From an uncultured Clostridia bacterium (GTDB taxonomy: Bacteria > Bacillota > Clostridia > TANB77 > CAG-508), in NCBI GenBank assembly GCA_934132805.1, contig CAKPAB010000028.1:1-16337 (forward strand): a DNA stretch of 16,337 bases, in the 5' to 3' direction. The notes under the pieces were generated by a model. That model did no database searches. It worked only from the letters and a program-made list of their open reading frames with translations, and had not been told where the DNA came from. Shown here piece after piece: positions 1 through 6,830 of the stretch; the first letter of the stretch is position 1, and the number at the start of each line of letters is the position of its first letter. Made by a program: the position numbers and the translations under genes.

Positions 1-10
1 AAAAATAAAG

Positions 11-53
11 AAAAGAATGTTTTAGACAAGGTATATGTTTAAAGCATTCTTTT
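11..53. terminator. Long hairpin, possible terminator at left edge
   Basis: A 14-bp stem is formed by 11-24 and 40-53 (AAAAGAATG continuing to TTTA, paired with TAAA through CATTCTTTT, one T-G wobble) around a 15-nt loop. On the minus strand the stem is followed by a T-rich stretch, so it would best terminate minus-strand transcription leaving this window. The gene it serves is not visible. It could also be bidirectional. Confidence 0.4.
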
Positions 54-233
54 AAAAAAAGTGTCCGGATATCAGATTTAAGATTTTCTATTTTTCACTC
101 CAATCAAACGGACGAAATTTCAAATATATACAATTACCCAATGGGAAGGGGTGCCACACAAACAGTAATTTTATTGGCTGCGAACAGTAACTTTTGTTAT
201 AATTCATAGTTTGATGTAAGCAGCTGTAACTTG

Positions 234-269
234 AAAAGGAAAGGGAATTTTACAAAACCCTTTCCTTTT
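234..269. terminator. Terminator hairpin downstream of the Spo0A-domain gene
   Basis: A perfect 12-bp stem (AAAAGGAAAGGG at 234-245 with CCCTTTCCTTTT at 258-269) encloses a 12-nt loop. It lies 10 bp beyond the stop codon of the minus-strand gene ending at 280, the expected place for an intrinsic terminator. The U-tract is short (four T), so efficiency is uncertain. The stem would also stop plus-strand transcription. Confidence 0.6.
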
Positions 270-279
270 GGAGTTGAAT

Positions 280-798
280 TCACACATTTAAATCTAACCT
301 AACCTTATCACTTATAATTGCTATAAATTCTGAGTTTGTCGGTCGCCCTTTTCCAGTTTGAATAGTGTATCCAAAGATTTCATCAATTATATCCATGTTA
401 CCTCTTGCCCAAGCAACCTCTATTGCATGTCTCATTGCCCGTTCTGCTCTGGTCGCTGAAGTATTAAACTTCTTTGCTATTTCCGGATATAATTCAGCTG
501 TTATTCTTTGCAGTTTATTTACATCTTCTAAAGTCATTTTTATTGCTTCCCTTATATACCGATATCCTTTTAAATTTGCAGGTATTCCCACACTCAACAT
601 AATTTTAGTTATGTACTGAATAACTTCCTTGCTATTTATGTCAGTTTTTGCTTTAATTTGCCTTTTTCTTGCTTCTTGAATATTAGTATTATTTTGGGCA
701 ATCTCTAATAAAATGCTTCTTAAAACTCTTCGGCTCCGCTCATCCTGAATTTTATTAACATCTTCCATAAGTCTTTTAAAGTCTCTTTCTGTGTACAT
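280..798 (-). CDS. Receiver-less Spo0A C-terminal (effector) domain protein
   Basis: This 172-residue protein contains the Spo0A DNA-binding domain (about residues 57-172) but no phosphoacceptor receiver domain. The segments [48 protein letters not shown] and [12 protein letters not shown] track the Spo0A effector fold, including its recognition helix (about 114-134). In place of the receiver is a short, charged, probably helical stretch of about 55 residues. Spo0A itself is normally about 260-270 residues. The start chosen is the ATG at 798, which has an AAAGGAG ribosome binding site 10 bases upstream. The frame stays open to an ATG at 867, but that codon has no visible ribosome binding site. 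The gene is preceded by a terminator (909-941), so it probably has its own promoter, and followed by another (234-269). From family knowledge it should bind TGNCGAA-like sites. Its regulation cannot be by phosphorylation of a receiver, and its biological role is unknown. Confidence 0.85.
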   Translation of the reverse strand: MYTERDFKRLMEDVNKIQDERSRRVLRSILLEIAQNNTNIQEARKRQIKAKTDINSKEVIQYITKIMLSVGIPANLKGYRYIREAIKMTLEDVNKLQRITAELYPEIAKKFNTSATRAERAMRHAIEVAWARGNMDIIDEIFGYTIQTGKGRPTNSEFIAIISDKVRLDLNV

Positions 799-908
799 AC
801 TTCTGTCTCTCCTTTTAAAAATAACTTTGTAGTTTGCTATATAATTATGATAAGATATTTTTTCCATTTTTTTACATATTTTTTATGAAGATATATTTTT
901 TATATATA

Positions 909-941
909 AAAAAAGACATTTTTTTACAAAACGCCTTTTTT
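909..941 (-). terminator. Terminator of the M23 peptidase gene
   Basis: Read on the minus strand, AAAAAAGGCG (941-932) pairs with TGTCTTTTTT (918-909) through a 10-bp stem with two G-U pairs, ending in a run of T. It sits just past the stop codon at 959 of the minus-strand M23 gene and separates it from the Spo0A-domain gene. Confidence 0.65.
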
Positions 942-958
942 AATATATGATTATACCT

Positions 959-1921
959 TTAATATAAATACTTTTGAGGGTTTACATGTTGTCCATTTAT
1001 TCTAATTTCTAAATGTAAATGTGGTCCTGTTGAATTGCCAGTACTTCCTACTAATGCAATCACATCTCCTGCTTTTACTTCTTGTCCAGCTTTTACATAC
1101 ATTTTACTAGTATGTCCATACCATGTTTCTACTCCGTTCCCATGATCTATTTTAACTAGATATCCATATGAGCCACTGTATTCTGCTAATGTTACTGTTC
1201 CATCAGCTACTGCTTTTATTTCTGTTCCTTTACTTGCGGCTATATCTAATCCTGTGTGTGTTGATACCCTTATTCTACTGCTTACACCATATCTAGATGA
1301 AATTGTTCCATTGACTGGTAATGTTGCTATTTTTACACCATTTATATTTGCAATCTCCTCTGTTGTATCAATGTTTAATTTTTCTATTATATTTTCTTTT
1401 GCAACTTCTAAATCGTCAAGTTGTACATCTTCTAATTTAGTTGTTGTTTTTTCGTTTATTGTTAATGTAGTTTGATTATCAGATAGTTCCTGTATGTTGT
1501 TTACAATCTCTTCTGCTGTTTCCTTATTTTCAACATTTTCTATTACTTCATCATTTGATGCTATTTCATAGTATTTGTATGTTATTTCTAATTCTTTTTG
1601 TAATGCTACAACAATTTCGTCTTCGTTTTCTTCTTGTGTTTTTTCTACTAATTTTAATTCATATTCTGGTTTTTCTGTTAATTCTACACTTTCAATATTG
1701 TTTTTGCTGTAGTTTTCTACATTATTTTTTATTGTTTCATTTAGCGCCTTTTTGCTCTCTACATATCCTACTGCTGTTCCCACTATTTTAACTTCATACA
1801 TTGGCTTGTATTTTATTAATAGTATCGCGATTATAAAACCAATGGCTATTATTGCTATATTGAAAAATTTTGATATTTCTTTTGTATAAAATTTTAATTT
1901 TTTTATACTAATATGATTCAC
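959..1921 (-). CDS. Membrane-anchored M23 (LytM-type) metallopeptidase
   Basis: The protein has 320 residues: a short cytoplasmic tail, one membrane segment (about 18-39), an extracytoplasmic Lys/Glu-rich region beginning with VKIVGTAVGYVESKKAL, and a C-terminal M23 domain (about 205-320). Zinc and catalytic residues are all visible: HTGLD (H222, D226), YGHTS (H270) and PHLHLE (H301, H303). M23 enzymes cut peptide bonds in peptidoglycan; this one should act at the outer face of the membrane, as SpoIIQ-like or PcsB-like proteins do. A specific sporulation role is possible but not shown. The start is odd: GTG at 1921 lies only one base after AGGAG (1923-1927), and the next ATG would remove the anchor. 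An ATT three codons later is a possible alternative. A good sigma-A promoter lies at 1956-1984 and a terminator at 909-941, so it looks monocistronic. Confidence 0.9.
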   Translation of the reverse strand: MNHISIKKLKFYTKEISKFFNIAIIAIGFIIAILLIKYKPMYEVKIVGTAVGYVESKKALNETIKNNVENYSKNNIESVELTEKPEYELKLVEKTQEENEDEIVVALQKELEITYKYYEIASNDEVIENVENKETAEEIVNNIQELSDNQTTLTINEKTTTKLEDVQLDDLEVAKENIIEKLNIDTTEEIANINGVKIATLPVNGTISSRYGVSSRIRVSTHTGLDIAASKGTEIKAVADGTVTLAEYSGSYGYLVKIDHGNGVETWYGHTSKMYVKAGQEVKAGDVIALVGSTGNSTGPHLHLEIRINGQHVNPQKYLY

Positions 1922-1955
1922 TCTCCTTTTTCTTGTTTTAAGCGCGACTTCTTAT

Positions 1956-1984
1956 ATTATACTATATATTTTGTTCAATTTCAA
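1956..1984 (-). promoter_or_regulatory. Sigma-A promoter for the M23 gene
   Basis: On the minus strand there is TTGAAA (1984-1979), a 17-bp spacer, and TATAAT (1961-1956). This leaves a leader of about 25-30 bases to the gene starting at 1921. Confidence 0.6.
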
Positions 1985-2190
1985 ATTATACATACTTAAT
2001 TTTTACTTTTTTCCAGTTTTTTCTTGCTTTATTCATTACATATTTCTTATTTTCTATTGTTTTTCTTCTATATTCTTTAATTTTCTTCATTTTTCTTACT
2101 TTTTATAATTACTTACGCAATTTATTTAATCTATTGATTTATTTTTATTTTTTCGTTACTTCCAAACTTATAAGTTAAATGGTATATTGT
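1985..2190. other. Low-complexity pyrimidine-rich intergenic stretch
   Basis: The divergent gap between the M23 gene and the XRE regulator (1922-2240) is strikingly pyrimidine-rich on the plus strand, made mostly of T and short C-containing words. Apart from the M23 promoter at its left end and the ribosome binding site at its right end, I see no hairpin, repeat or convincing gene. A 34-codon purine-rich frame (minus, 1986-2090) has no ribosome binding site. A promoter for the XRE gene must lie near 2165-2200 (candidate -10 TATTAT at 2191) but its -35 is weak. Confidence 0.4.
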
Positions 2191-2240
2191 TATTATAAAT
2201 TTTTAAATGTCAATGAGTAAATTGAAAGAAGGTGAAAAAG

Positions 2241-2579
2241 ATGGCTATTGATTACAGCGTAATTGGTTCTAGAATAAAGCAAGCAAGACTTGCAAAAAAT
2301 ATGACTCAAGAAGATTTAGCAGATCAAATTGATATTTCTGTTGCATTCTTAAGTAGAGTTGAGAGAGGTAATTCTCATATTAATTTAAAGAGATTAAATC
2401 AAATTTGTGGATTACTAGATGTTTCTGAAGGTTATTTATTAAACGGTGCTTCTAGTAGCTCTGAAAATTATTTAGATAAAGAATTTACTGATTTAATTAA
2501 AAGTGTTTCTCCAGAGAAACAAAAATTAATTTACAATGTTGCAAAAACTATTGCAGAAACAGATATGAATGAAGAATAA
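2241..2579 (+). CDS. XRE-family helix-turn-helix regulator
   Basis: This is a 112-residue protein with an N-terminal HTH_XRE domain (about residues 5-62): IGSRIKQARLAKNMTQEDLA, the recognition region ISVAFLSRVERGNSHINLKR, and a final segment ending in DVSEGYLL. The remaining 45 residues form an acidic helical tail probably used for oligomerisation. ATG at 2241 is preferred because AGAAGGTG (2227-2234) sits 6 bases upstream; an in-frame GTG at 2232 lies inside that ribosome binding site. Proteins of this layout (SinR-like or SlrR-like in size) are DNA-binding repressors of local or stationary-phase genes. The target cannot be read from the sequence. It is transcribed alone, divergent from the M23 gene, and ends in a strong terminator shared with the convergent sortase gene. 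Confidence 0.9.
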   Translation: MAIDYSVIGSRIKQARLAKNMTQEDLADQIDISVAFLSRVERGNSHINLKRLNQICGLLDVSEGYLLNGASSSSENYLDKEFTDLIKSVSPEKQKLIYNVAKTIAETDMNEE

Positions 2580-2585
2580 AATATA

Positions 2586-2624
2586 GCCAGTTATCTTAAA
2601 TTATTTTTGACAACTGGTTTTTTA
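2586..2624 (+). terminator. Terminator of the XRE gene
   Basis: GCCAGTTATC (2586-2595) pairs with GACAACTGGT (2609-2618) with one internal mismatch and one wobble, followed immediately by TTTTTTATTATTTT. It is a classical intrinsic terminator seven bases past the XRE stop codon. Its T-tract abuts the stop codon of the convergent sortase gene. Confidence 0.75.
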
Positions 2625-3416
2625 TTATTTTACTTCTTTGCATCTAACTATTACTCTTAATTTGCTGTCATTTGTACATGTTATTAGTGTTACCTCTTTT
2701 CTTCCTCCTGTTAATTGTGTTGTATCTCTTGTATCACTAGGGTCTACTGTATGTTTATCATATACTTCATAATTTATTGTTCTTCCTGTTAAATCTGTTA
2801 ATTTTACTATATCTCCAACTGCTAAGTTTGGTACTTTACTAAAGAATTTTGAATTTCTATAGTTATGTCCTACTATACAAAAGTTTCCTACTTCGTTTGG
2901 GTCATGGCCATGATATTTTACTGGTGAACTTTTTAAAAGTGACTCAGTTTCTTCTGTTCCTCCTGTTTGTCCTTGAACAACTGTGTATTTTAAATTTATT
3001 TTTGGTACTTCTACTGTTGCAATAATTTTATATTTATATCCTTCTGTGGATGTTTTCCATTCTGCCTTTTCATTTGCTGTTGTTACATTTGTTGCTGAGC
3101 TATTTGTCTCAGTTGCTGTTTCACTTTGTTCTTGATTTTCTGTCTCTTCTGTTGTTCCGTTTAATACTACTAATAAAATATCGTCATTTGCTACTGTTGT
3201 GTCTTCTGTAGTGTTTGATAATGTTTGATTCATGTCTGCTAATAACTCTTGTGATTCATCAGCACTTTTGTTTCTATCATATTCTGCATATATGTAAAAA
3301 GATGTTAGAATACATACTATAAATACTGATAATATAAAGTATAATTTATATATTTTCTTTTTTCTTTTTAATTCTGGTGTTATATATAATTTTTCTGTTA
3401 CTAATATTTGATTCAT
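2625..3416 (-). CDS. Sortase (TLxTC cysteine transpeptidase)
   Basis: A 263-residue sortase with a short positively charged tail, one membrane anchor (about residues 24-44), a Ser/Thr/Glu-rich stalk (about 50-120) and the catalytic beta-barrel (about 125-263). The catalytic triad is visible: His184 in CIVGHNY, Cys247 in VTLITC, and Arg254 in SKLRVIVR. Sortases join LPxTG-like surface proteins to the wall or to pilins outside the membrane; the short C-terminus after TLxTC resembles class D/E enzymes, though class assignment by eye is tentative. No substrate with a sorting signal is present in this window. ATG at 3416 is chosen because AAGGAGG lies 6 bases upstream; the longer open frame to 3464 has no such site. 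A promoter is visible at 3469-3497, so it can be expressed separately from rsmA. Confidence 0.92.
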   Translation of the reverse strand: MNQILVTEKLYITPELKRKKKIYKLYFILSVFIVCILTSFYIYAEYDRNKSADESQELLADMNQTLSNTTEDTTVANDDILLVVLNGTTEETENQEQSETATETNSSATNVTTANEKAEWKTSTEGYKYKIIATVEVPKINLKYTVVQGQTGGTEETESLLKSSPVKYHGHDPNEVGNFCIVGHNYRNSKFFSKVPNLAVGDIVKLTDLTGRTINYEVYDKHTVDPSDTRDTTQLTGGRKEVTLITCTNDSKLRVIVRCKEVK

Positions 3417-3468
3417 TCTAACCTCCTTTTTATTTTTATGATGTAATATATTATTTTCCGTCATTACT

Positions 3469-3497
3469 AGTATAACATATTTTTTTATTTTTTTGAA
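3469..3497 (-). promoter_or_regulatory. Extended -10 promoter for the sortase gene
   Basis: On the minus strand there is TTCAAA (3497-3492), a 17-bp A-rich spacer and TATACT (3474-3469) preceded by TGT, giving an extended -10. The same design (A-rich spacer, TGT before the -10) is found before rsmA. Confidence 0.5.
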
Positions 3498-3503
3498 CTA
3501 TTT

Positions 3504-4358
3504 TTATAATAAATCTGATATTGTTTTAAATTGTTCTAGAGTTAATTCTTCTGGCCTTGCATTTTCTTTTATTTCTAGTGAGTTTAATATTTCTACTCCT
3601 TGGTGTTTGTTTTCAAATACTTTACTGTTTGTTAATGAATTTAGTAATGTTTTTCTTTTTTGCATAAATGCATATTTTATTATTTTAAGCATTTTTTCTT
3701 TATTTTTTGGTGTGACAATTGGTTTTTTTCTTATATTTAATTTTATTACTTTTGATGTTACTTCTGGCTCTGGAATAAATGAGCTATTTGGTACTTCCAT
3801 TATGTCTTCTGAACTTGCATAATAATATACAGAATATGTTATTGCACCTGTGTTTTTTTCTCCTGGTATTGCTATTAATCTGTCTGCTACTTCTTTTTGT
3901 ATCATTACTGTTATGCTTTCTAGTTCTAGTTCTTCTTCTAATAGTTTCATTATTATTGGTGTTGTTATATAATATGGTAAGTTTGCTACTATTTTTGTAT
4001 TTTTTATTTTACCTGTTGTTTTTTCTTTTTCTATTATATTTTTTAAATCTACTTTTAGAACATCATTGTTTATTAATTCAAAATTGTTATATAATGAAAA
4101 TCTGTCTTCTAGTATTTGTAGCATTTTTGTGTCTAGTTCTATGCATATTACTTTTCCTGCTTTTTCTAATAAGTATTTTGTTAGTGTTCCTAGTCCTGGT
4201 CCTATTTCTATTACTAGGTCTTCTTTGTCTATGTTACTGCATCCTACTATGTTTTTTACTACTTCTTCGTTTATTAAAAAATTTTGTCCAAGATTTTTGT
4301 TTGCTTTTATGTTGTATTTTTTCATTATGAATCTTGTTTCTTCTAATATTTTTTCCAT
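3504..4358 (-). CDS. rsmA: 16S rRNA dimethyladenosine transferase RsmA (KsgA)
   Basis: This 284-residue protein matches RsmA in length and motif order. KNLGQNFL (residues 21-28) is the family N-terminal signature, VIEIGPGLGTLT (49-60) is the SAM-binding motif I, ICIELD (71-76) is motif II, NDVLKVD (98-104) is motif III, and NLPYY (126-130) is the catalytic motif IV. It uses S-adenosylmethionine to dimethylate the two adjacent adenines in the 3'-terminal hairpin loop of 16S rRNA during 30S subunit maturation in the cytoplasm. The ATG at 4358 has AAAGGA six to seven bases upstream. It lies between yraN and the sortase gene on the same strand, with its own promoter at 4437-4465. Nothing is missing from the catalytic core. 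Confidence 0.97.
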   Translation of the reverse strand: MEKILEETRFIMKKYNIKANKNLGQNFLINEEVVKNIVGCSNIDKEDLVIEIGPGLGTLTKYLLEKAGKVICIELDTKMLQILEDRFSLYNNFELINNDVLKVDLKNIIEKEKTTGKIKNTKIVANLPYYITTPIIMKLLEEELELESITVMIQKEVADRLIAIPGEKNTGAITYSVYYYASSEDIMEVPNSSFIPEPEVTSKVIKLNIRKKPIVTPKNKEKMLKIIKYAFMQKRKTLLNSLTNSKVFENKHQGVEILNSLEIKENARPEELTLEQFKTISDLL

Positions 4359-4436
4359 GTTTGTTCCTTTCTAGTTTTGTTTATTGCACTTTAATATTAT
4401 GTGTCAATTCCATTTTTTGGCTGAAACAGTAACTAA

Positions 4437-4465
4437 ATTATAACATTTTTTTCTTTTTTGTTCAA
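4437..4465 (-). promoter_or_regulatory. Extended -10 promoter for rsmA
   Basis: On the minus strand TTGAAC (4465-4460) is followed by a 17-bp A-rich spacer and TATAAT (4442-4437) with an upstream TGT (extended -10). Transcription would begin near 4430, leaving a leader of about 70 bases before rsmA. The promoter begins just past the yraN stop codon. Confidence 0.6.
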
Positions 4466-4473
4466 TATTTATT

Positions 4474-4833
4474 TTATATTATTTGCTTTATATGATTAAT
4501 ATTGAATTTTCCATTTTTTATTAGAATTTCAACTGTATCAAATCTAATGGCTTTATTGAGTTGTTTATTTTTATATAAAAAGTATTTAGCAGTCTTATAT
4601 AAGTGTTTTATTTTTTGCTTATTGACCGCTTCTGATGGTCTTCCGTATTTAATATTGCTTCTGCTTTTTACTTCTATAAAAACTATTTCGTTTTTGTCTT
4701 TTGCAATAATATCTATTTCTCCTTGTTTACAATAAAAATTTCGTTCTAAAATAGTGTATTGTTGCTTTTCTAGATATTGTGTTGCTATATCTTCTCCTGT
4801 ATTTCCAAAGTCTTTTTTTATGTGTATATTCAT
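4474..4833 (-). CDS. yraN: YraN / UPF0102 family endonuclease-like protein
   Basis: A 119-residue protein of the usual length for UPF0102. The N-terminal GNTGEDIATQYLEKQQY and the following ILERNFYCKQGEIDIIAKD are the family signature. The PD-(D/E)XK-like residues are visible as D41 (GEID), E54 and K56 (FIEVKSR). The family is related to Holliday-junction resolvases, but its cellular role is not established. ATG at 4833 has AAGGAA about 10 bases upstream. It follows dprA on the same strand, as it often does in Firmicutes, but here a 215-bp inverted-repeat element separates the two genes. It is followed by rsmA after 115 bp. Confidence 0.93.
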   Translation of the reverse strand: MNIHIKKDFGNTGEDIATQYLEKQQYTILERNFYCKQGEIDIIAKDKNEIVFIEVKSRSNIKYGRPSEAVNKQKIKHLYKTAKYFLYKNKQLNKAIRFDTVEILIKNGKFNINHIKQII

Positions 4834-4856
4834 TCTTTTTTCCTTTCTTGTATCTA

Positions 4857-5071
4857 TAATTTATAGTACCTTCAAAATGTATATATGTATATGATTTTAG
4901 AGTTTTTGAATGTGATTGGAACAATGTTAAAAGTTCTTAAAAAATAAATGGAAAGAGTTCACAAAGTGGAAGGGTGCCATTGATTTTTTTAGAAATTTTT
5001 ATATTGTATAAAGAAACCGAAAAAACTCTAAAATCATATACATATATACATTTTATAAGTACTATAAATTA
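4857..5071. repeat. Inverted-repeat (giant hairpin) element 1
   Basis: The arms 4857-4907 and 5021-5071 are inverted copies of each other. The inner 34 bp (4874-4907 with 5021-5054) are perfect, then come four positions with three mismatches, then 13 more perfect pairs (4857-4869 with 5059-5071). The loop is 113 nt and has no open frame of note. It occupies nearly the whole gap between dprA and yraN. It could be a MITE-like element without a transposase, or a structured 3' region of the comM-dprA transcript. No target-site duplication was recognised. Confidence 0.8.
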
Positions 5072-5077
5072 CATAAT

Positions 5078-5725
5078 TCAAATTTTTTTATAATAATTTC
5101 CTGGTAGCATTTCCACTTTTCCTTCTAATTCCAGCATCATTAACTTATAATTTGCTTCACTAATTTTCATATGTGCCATTTTTACTATCTCATCAATATG
5201 TAAAGTTTTTTCAAAACTTAAAACATTATAAATTTTTTGAAATTCTGGCTCTACTGTTTTTTCCATAACCTTTTGAATTTCAATTTTTTTCAAATTTAAT
5301 TCCGGATATTTTCCTATTATATCTTCTGTTTTCGTCACTAAAAAAGCCCCATTTTGTATTAACTTATTTGGTGTTATTCCTTTTGAATTTTCTAAACTTG
5401 ATGGTATGCAAAATACATTTCTGTCTAGTTTTCTTGCTACTTTAGCTGTTACACTAGTTCCACTTCTCCAGCCTCCTTCTACTACTAATGTTCCAATTGA
5501 TAAGCTTGCAACAATTCTGTTTCTTTCTAAAAAATTATTGTATATTGCTTCTTCATTTTCTTCATATTCACTTATAATAAGTCCATCTTTTTCTAATATT
5601 TCTTCATATAATTTTATATTATTTCTAGGAAATATTTTATTAAATCCACATGGTAATACCGCTATTGTTTTTCCTTGTGTTTCTAAGCATGAGCTATGTG
5701 CAATACTATCAATTCCTTCTGCCAT
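5078..5725 (-). CDS. dprA: DprA, main part (frameshifted gene)
   Basis: This frame encodes most of DprA/Smf: the Rossmann-like DNA-binding core with GMAEGIDSIAHSSCL, TIAVLPCG and NFLERNRIVASLS, then GTLVVEGGWRSGTSVTA, and a C-terminal winged-helix domain (last 55 residues, LHIDEIVKMAHMKISEANYK). DprA binds incoming single-stranded DNA and loads RecA during natural transformation. The first ATG in this frame (5725) is not a true start: upstream codons still encode conserved DprA sequence, KPIGIAIIGTRKPTKYG and LYGLTIISG, back to a stop at 5840-5842. The missing N-terminus lies in another frame (5775-5939). Removing one A from the A5 run at 5841-5837 joins the two as GNIELLKPIGIAIIG. Rejoined, the protein would be about 286 residues, short for DprA because the N-terminal SAM-like domain is absent. 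Either a recent pseudogene or a sequencing error. Confidence 0.9.
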   Translation of the reverse strand: MAEGIDSIAHSSCLETQGKTIAVLPCGFNKIFPRNNIKLYEEILEKDGLIISEYEENEEAIYNNFLERNRIVASLSIGTLVVEGGWRSGTSVTAKVARKLDRNVFCIPSSLENSKGITPNKLIQNGAFLVTKTEDIIGKYPELNLKKIEIQKVMEKTVEPEFQKIYNVLSFEKTLHIDEIVKMAHMKISEANYKLMMLELEGKVEMLPGNYYKKI

Positions 5726-5774
5726 TCCGCTTATAATTGTTAGTCCGTATAAACTTAATTCTTTTGCAAATTTT

Positions 5775-5939
5775 TTAGCAATTTCTTCTCCATATTTTGT
5801 AGGTTTTCTTGTTCCTATTATTGCTATTCCGATTGGTTTTTAATAGCTCTATGTTTCCTTTTATATTTAATGCTTGTGGAGGTCTTTCTAGTTTTTTTAA
5901 TTGTTTAGGGTATATTGAACTTTCTATATTTATTTTCAT
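5775..5939 (-). pseudogene. dprA: DprA N-terminal fragment before the frameshift
   Basis: The frame starting at ATG 5939 reads MKINIESSIYPKQLKKL then ERPPQALNIKGNIELLK, the segment that normally precedes the GTRKP motif of DprA (compare the usual YP..L..I..PP..LY..G pattern). After LLK it diverges into unrelated sequence and stops at 5775-5777, 54 codons in all. The ATG overlaps the comM stop codon by one base (TGATG), so translation was presumably coupled to comM; no independent ribosome binding site is evident. Confidence 0.8.
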
Positions 5940-6793
5940 CAAAATTTATCGCCATACTTTCTATCTAAATTTCTATATTGAATTGCTTCTAAAATGTGCT
6001 GTTTTTCAATGTTCTCTTTTTCTTCTAGGTCTGCTATTGTTCTTGCTACTTTTAAAATTCTTGAATATGCTCTTGCGCTTAGACCTAGTTTGTTAAATGC
6101 TTGTTCTAGTATTTTTTTAGATTGTTCGTTTATTTTACAGTATTTTTCTATCATTTGTGGTGTAAGTTCTGAATTTGAATATATTCCTGTCCCTTTATAT
6201 CTTAGATATTGTATTCTTCGTGCTTTATTTACTCTTTGCTTTATTTTATTTGATGTTTCTGGTTTTATATCTGAGTTTAATTTTTGATATTTTACTGGCT
6301 TAACTTCAACATGTAAATCTATTCTGTCTAGTAGTGGTCCACTAATTTTATTTAAATATTTTTCTATTGCTTGTTCTGAACATTTACATGTTTTTTCTTT
6401 GCTTCCATAATATCCACATGGACATGGATTCATACTTGCTATTAGCATAAAGTTTGATGGATATTGTACTTTTGAATATAGTCTTGATATTGTTACTTGT
6501 TTGTCTTCTAGTGGTCCTCTTAATACTTCTAATGTTGTTCTATTAAATTCTGGTAATTCATCCAAAAACAAAACTCCATTGTGTGCTAAACTTATTTCAC
6601 CTGGTTTTGGATTTTTTCCTCCTCCTATCATGGATGTTGGTGATATTGTATGATGTGGACTTCTATATGGTCTTGTTGTTACTATTCCTACATCATTGTC
6701 TAAAACTCCGGAAACACTGTGTATTTTGGTTACGTCTAGTGCTTCTTCAAATGTTATATCTGGTAATATTGTTGGTATTCTTTGTGCAATCAT
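5939..6793 (-). CDS. comM: ComM AAA+ (Mg-chelatase-like) part, frameshifted gene
   Basis: This frame carries the ATPase half of ComM/YifB. It shows Walker B in GVLFLDELPEF, the sensor region STSLYSKVQYPSNF-like LIASMNPCPCG with the family cysteine pairs (CPCG, CKCS), the arginine finger region GPLLDRIDLHVEV, and the C-terminal Mg_chelatase_C helices LSARAYSRILKVARTIADLE. The Walker A motif GPPGSGKT is encoded by 6794-6817, directly upstream of the first ATG (6793), so a protein started there would lack it. In the same frame homology continues to 6838 (GHNCILIGPPG) and then meets the other half of the gene out of frame. ComM is a hexameric helicase that promotes branch migration of incoming DNA in natural transformation. 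The stop overlaps the dprA start. Confidence 0.9.
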   Translation of the reverse strand: MIAQRIPTILPDITFEEALDVTKIHSVSGVLDNDVGIVTTRPYRSPHHTISPTSMIGGGKNPKPGEISLAHNGVLFLDELPEFNRTTLEVLRGPLEDKQVTISRLYSKVQYPSNFMLIASMNPCPCGYYGSKEKTCKCSEQAIEKYLNKISGPLLDRIDLHVEVKPVKYQKLNSDIKPETSNKIKQRVNKARRIQYLRYKGTGIYSNSELTPQMIEKYCKINEQSKKILEQAFNKLGLSARAYSRILKVARTIADLEEKENIEKQHILEAIQYRNLDRKYGDKF

Positions 6794-6830
6794 TGTTTTA
6801 CCAGATCCTGGTGGGCCTATTAAAATACAG

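Noticed and set aside
1986..2090. 34-codon Lys/Arg-rich minus-strand frame starting MKKIKEYRRK
   Set aside because: There is no ribosome binding site, and the peptide simply reflects the purine-rich strand of low-complexity DNA.
3779..4330. 183-codon plus-strand Leu-rich frame opposite rsmA
   Set aside because: Its Leu/Phe/Val-rich product comes from the T-rich complement of a well-conserved gene, and it has no ribosome binding site. The same applies to similar frames opposite comM, dprA, ispG, ispH and the response regulator.
4402..4407. TTGACA on the minus strand as the rsmA -35
   Set aside because: No acceptable -10 lies 16-18 bp downstream; the TTGAAC-17-TATAAT promoter at 4437-4465 is better.
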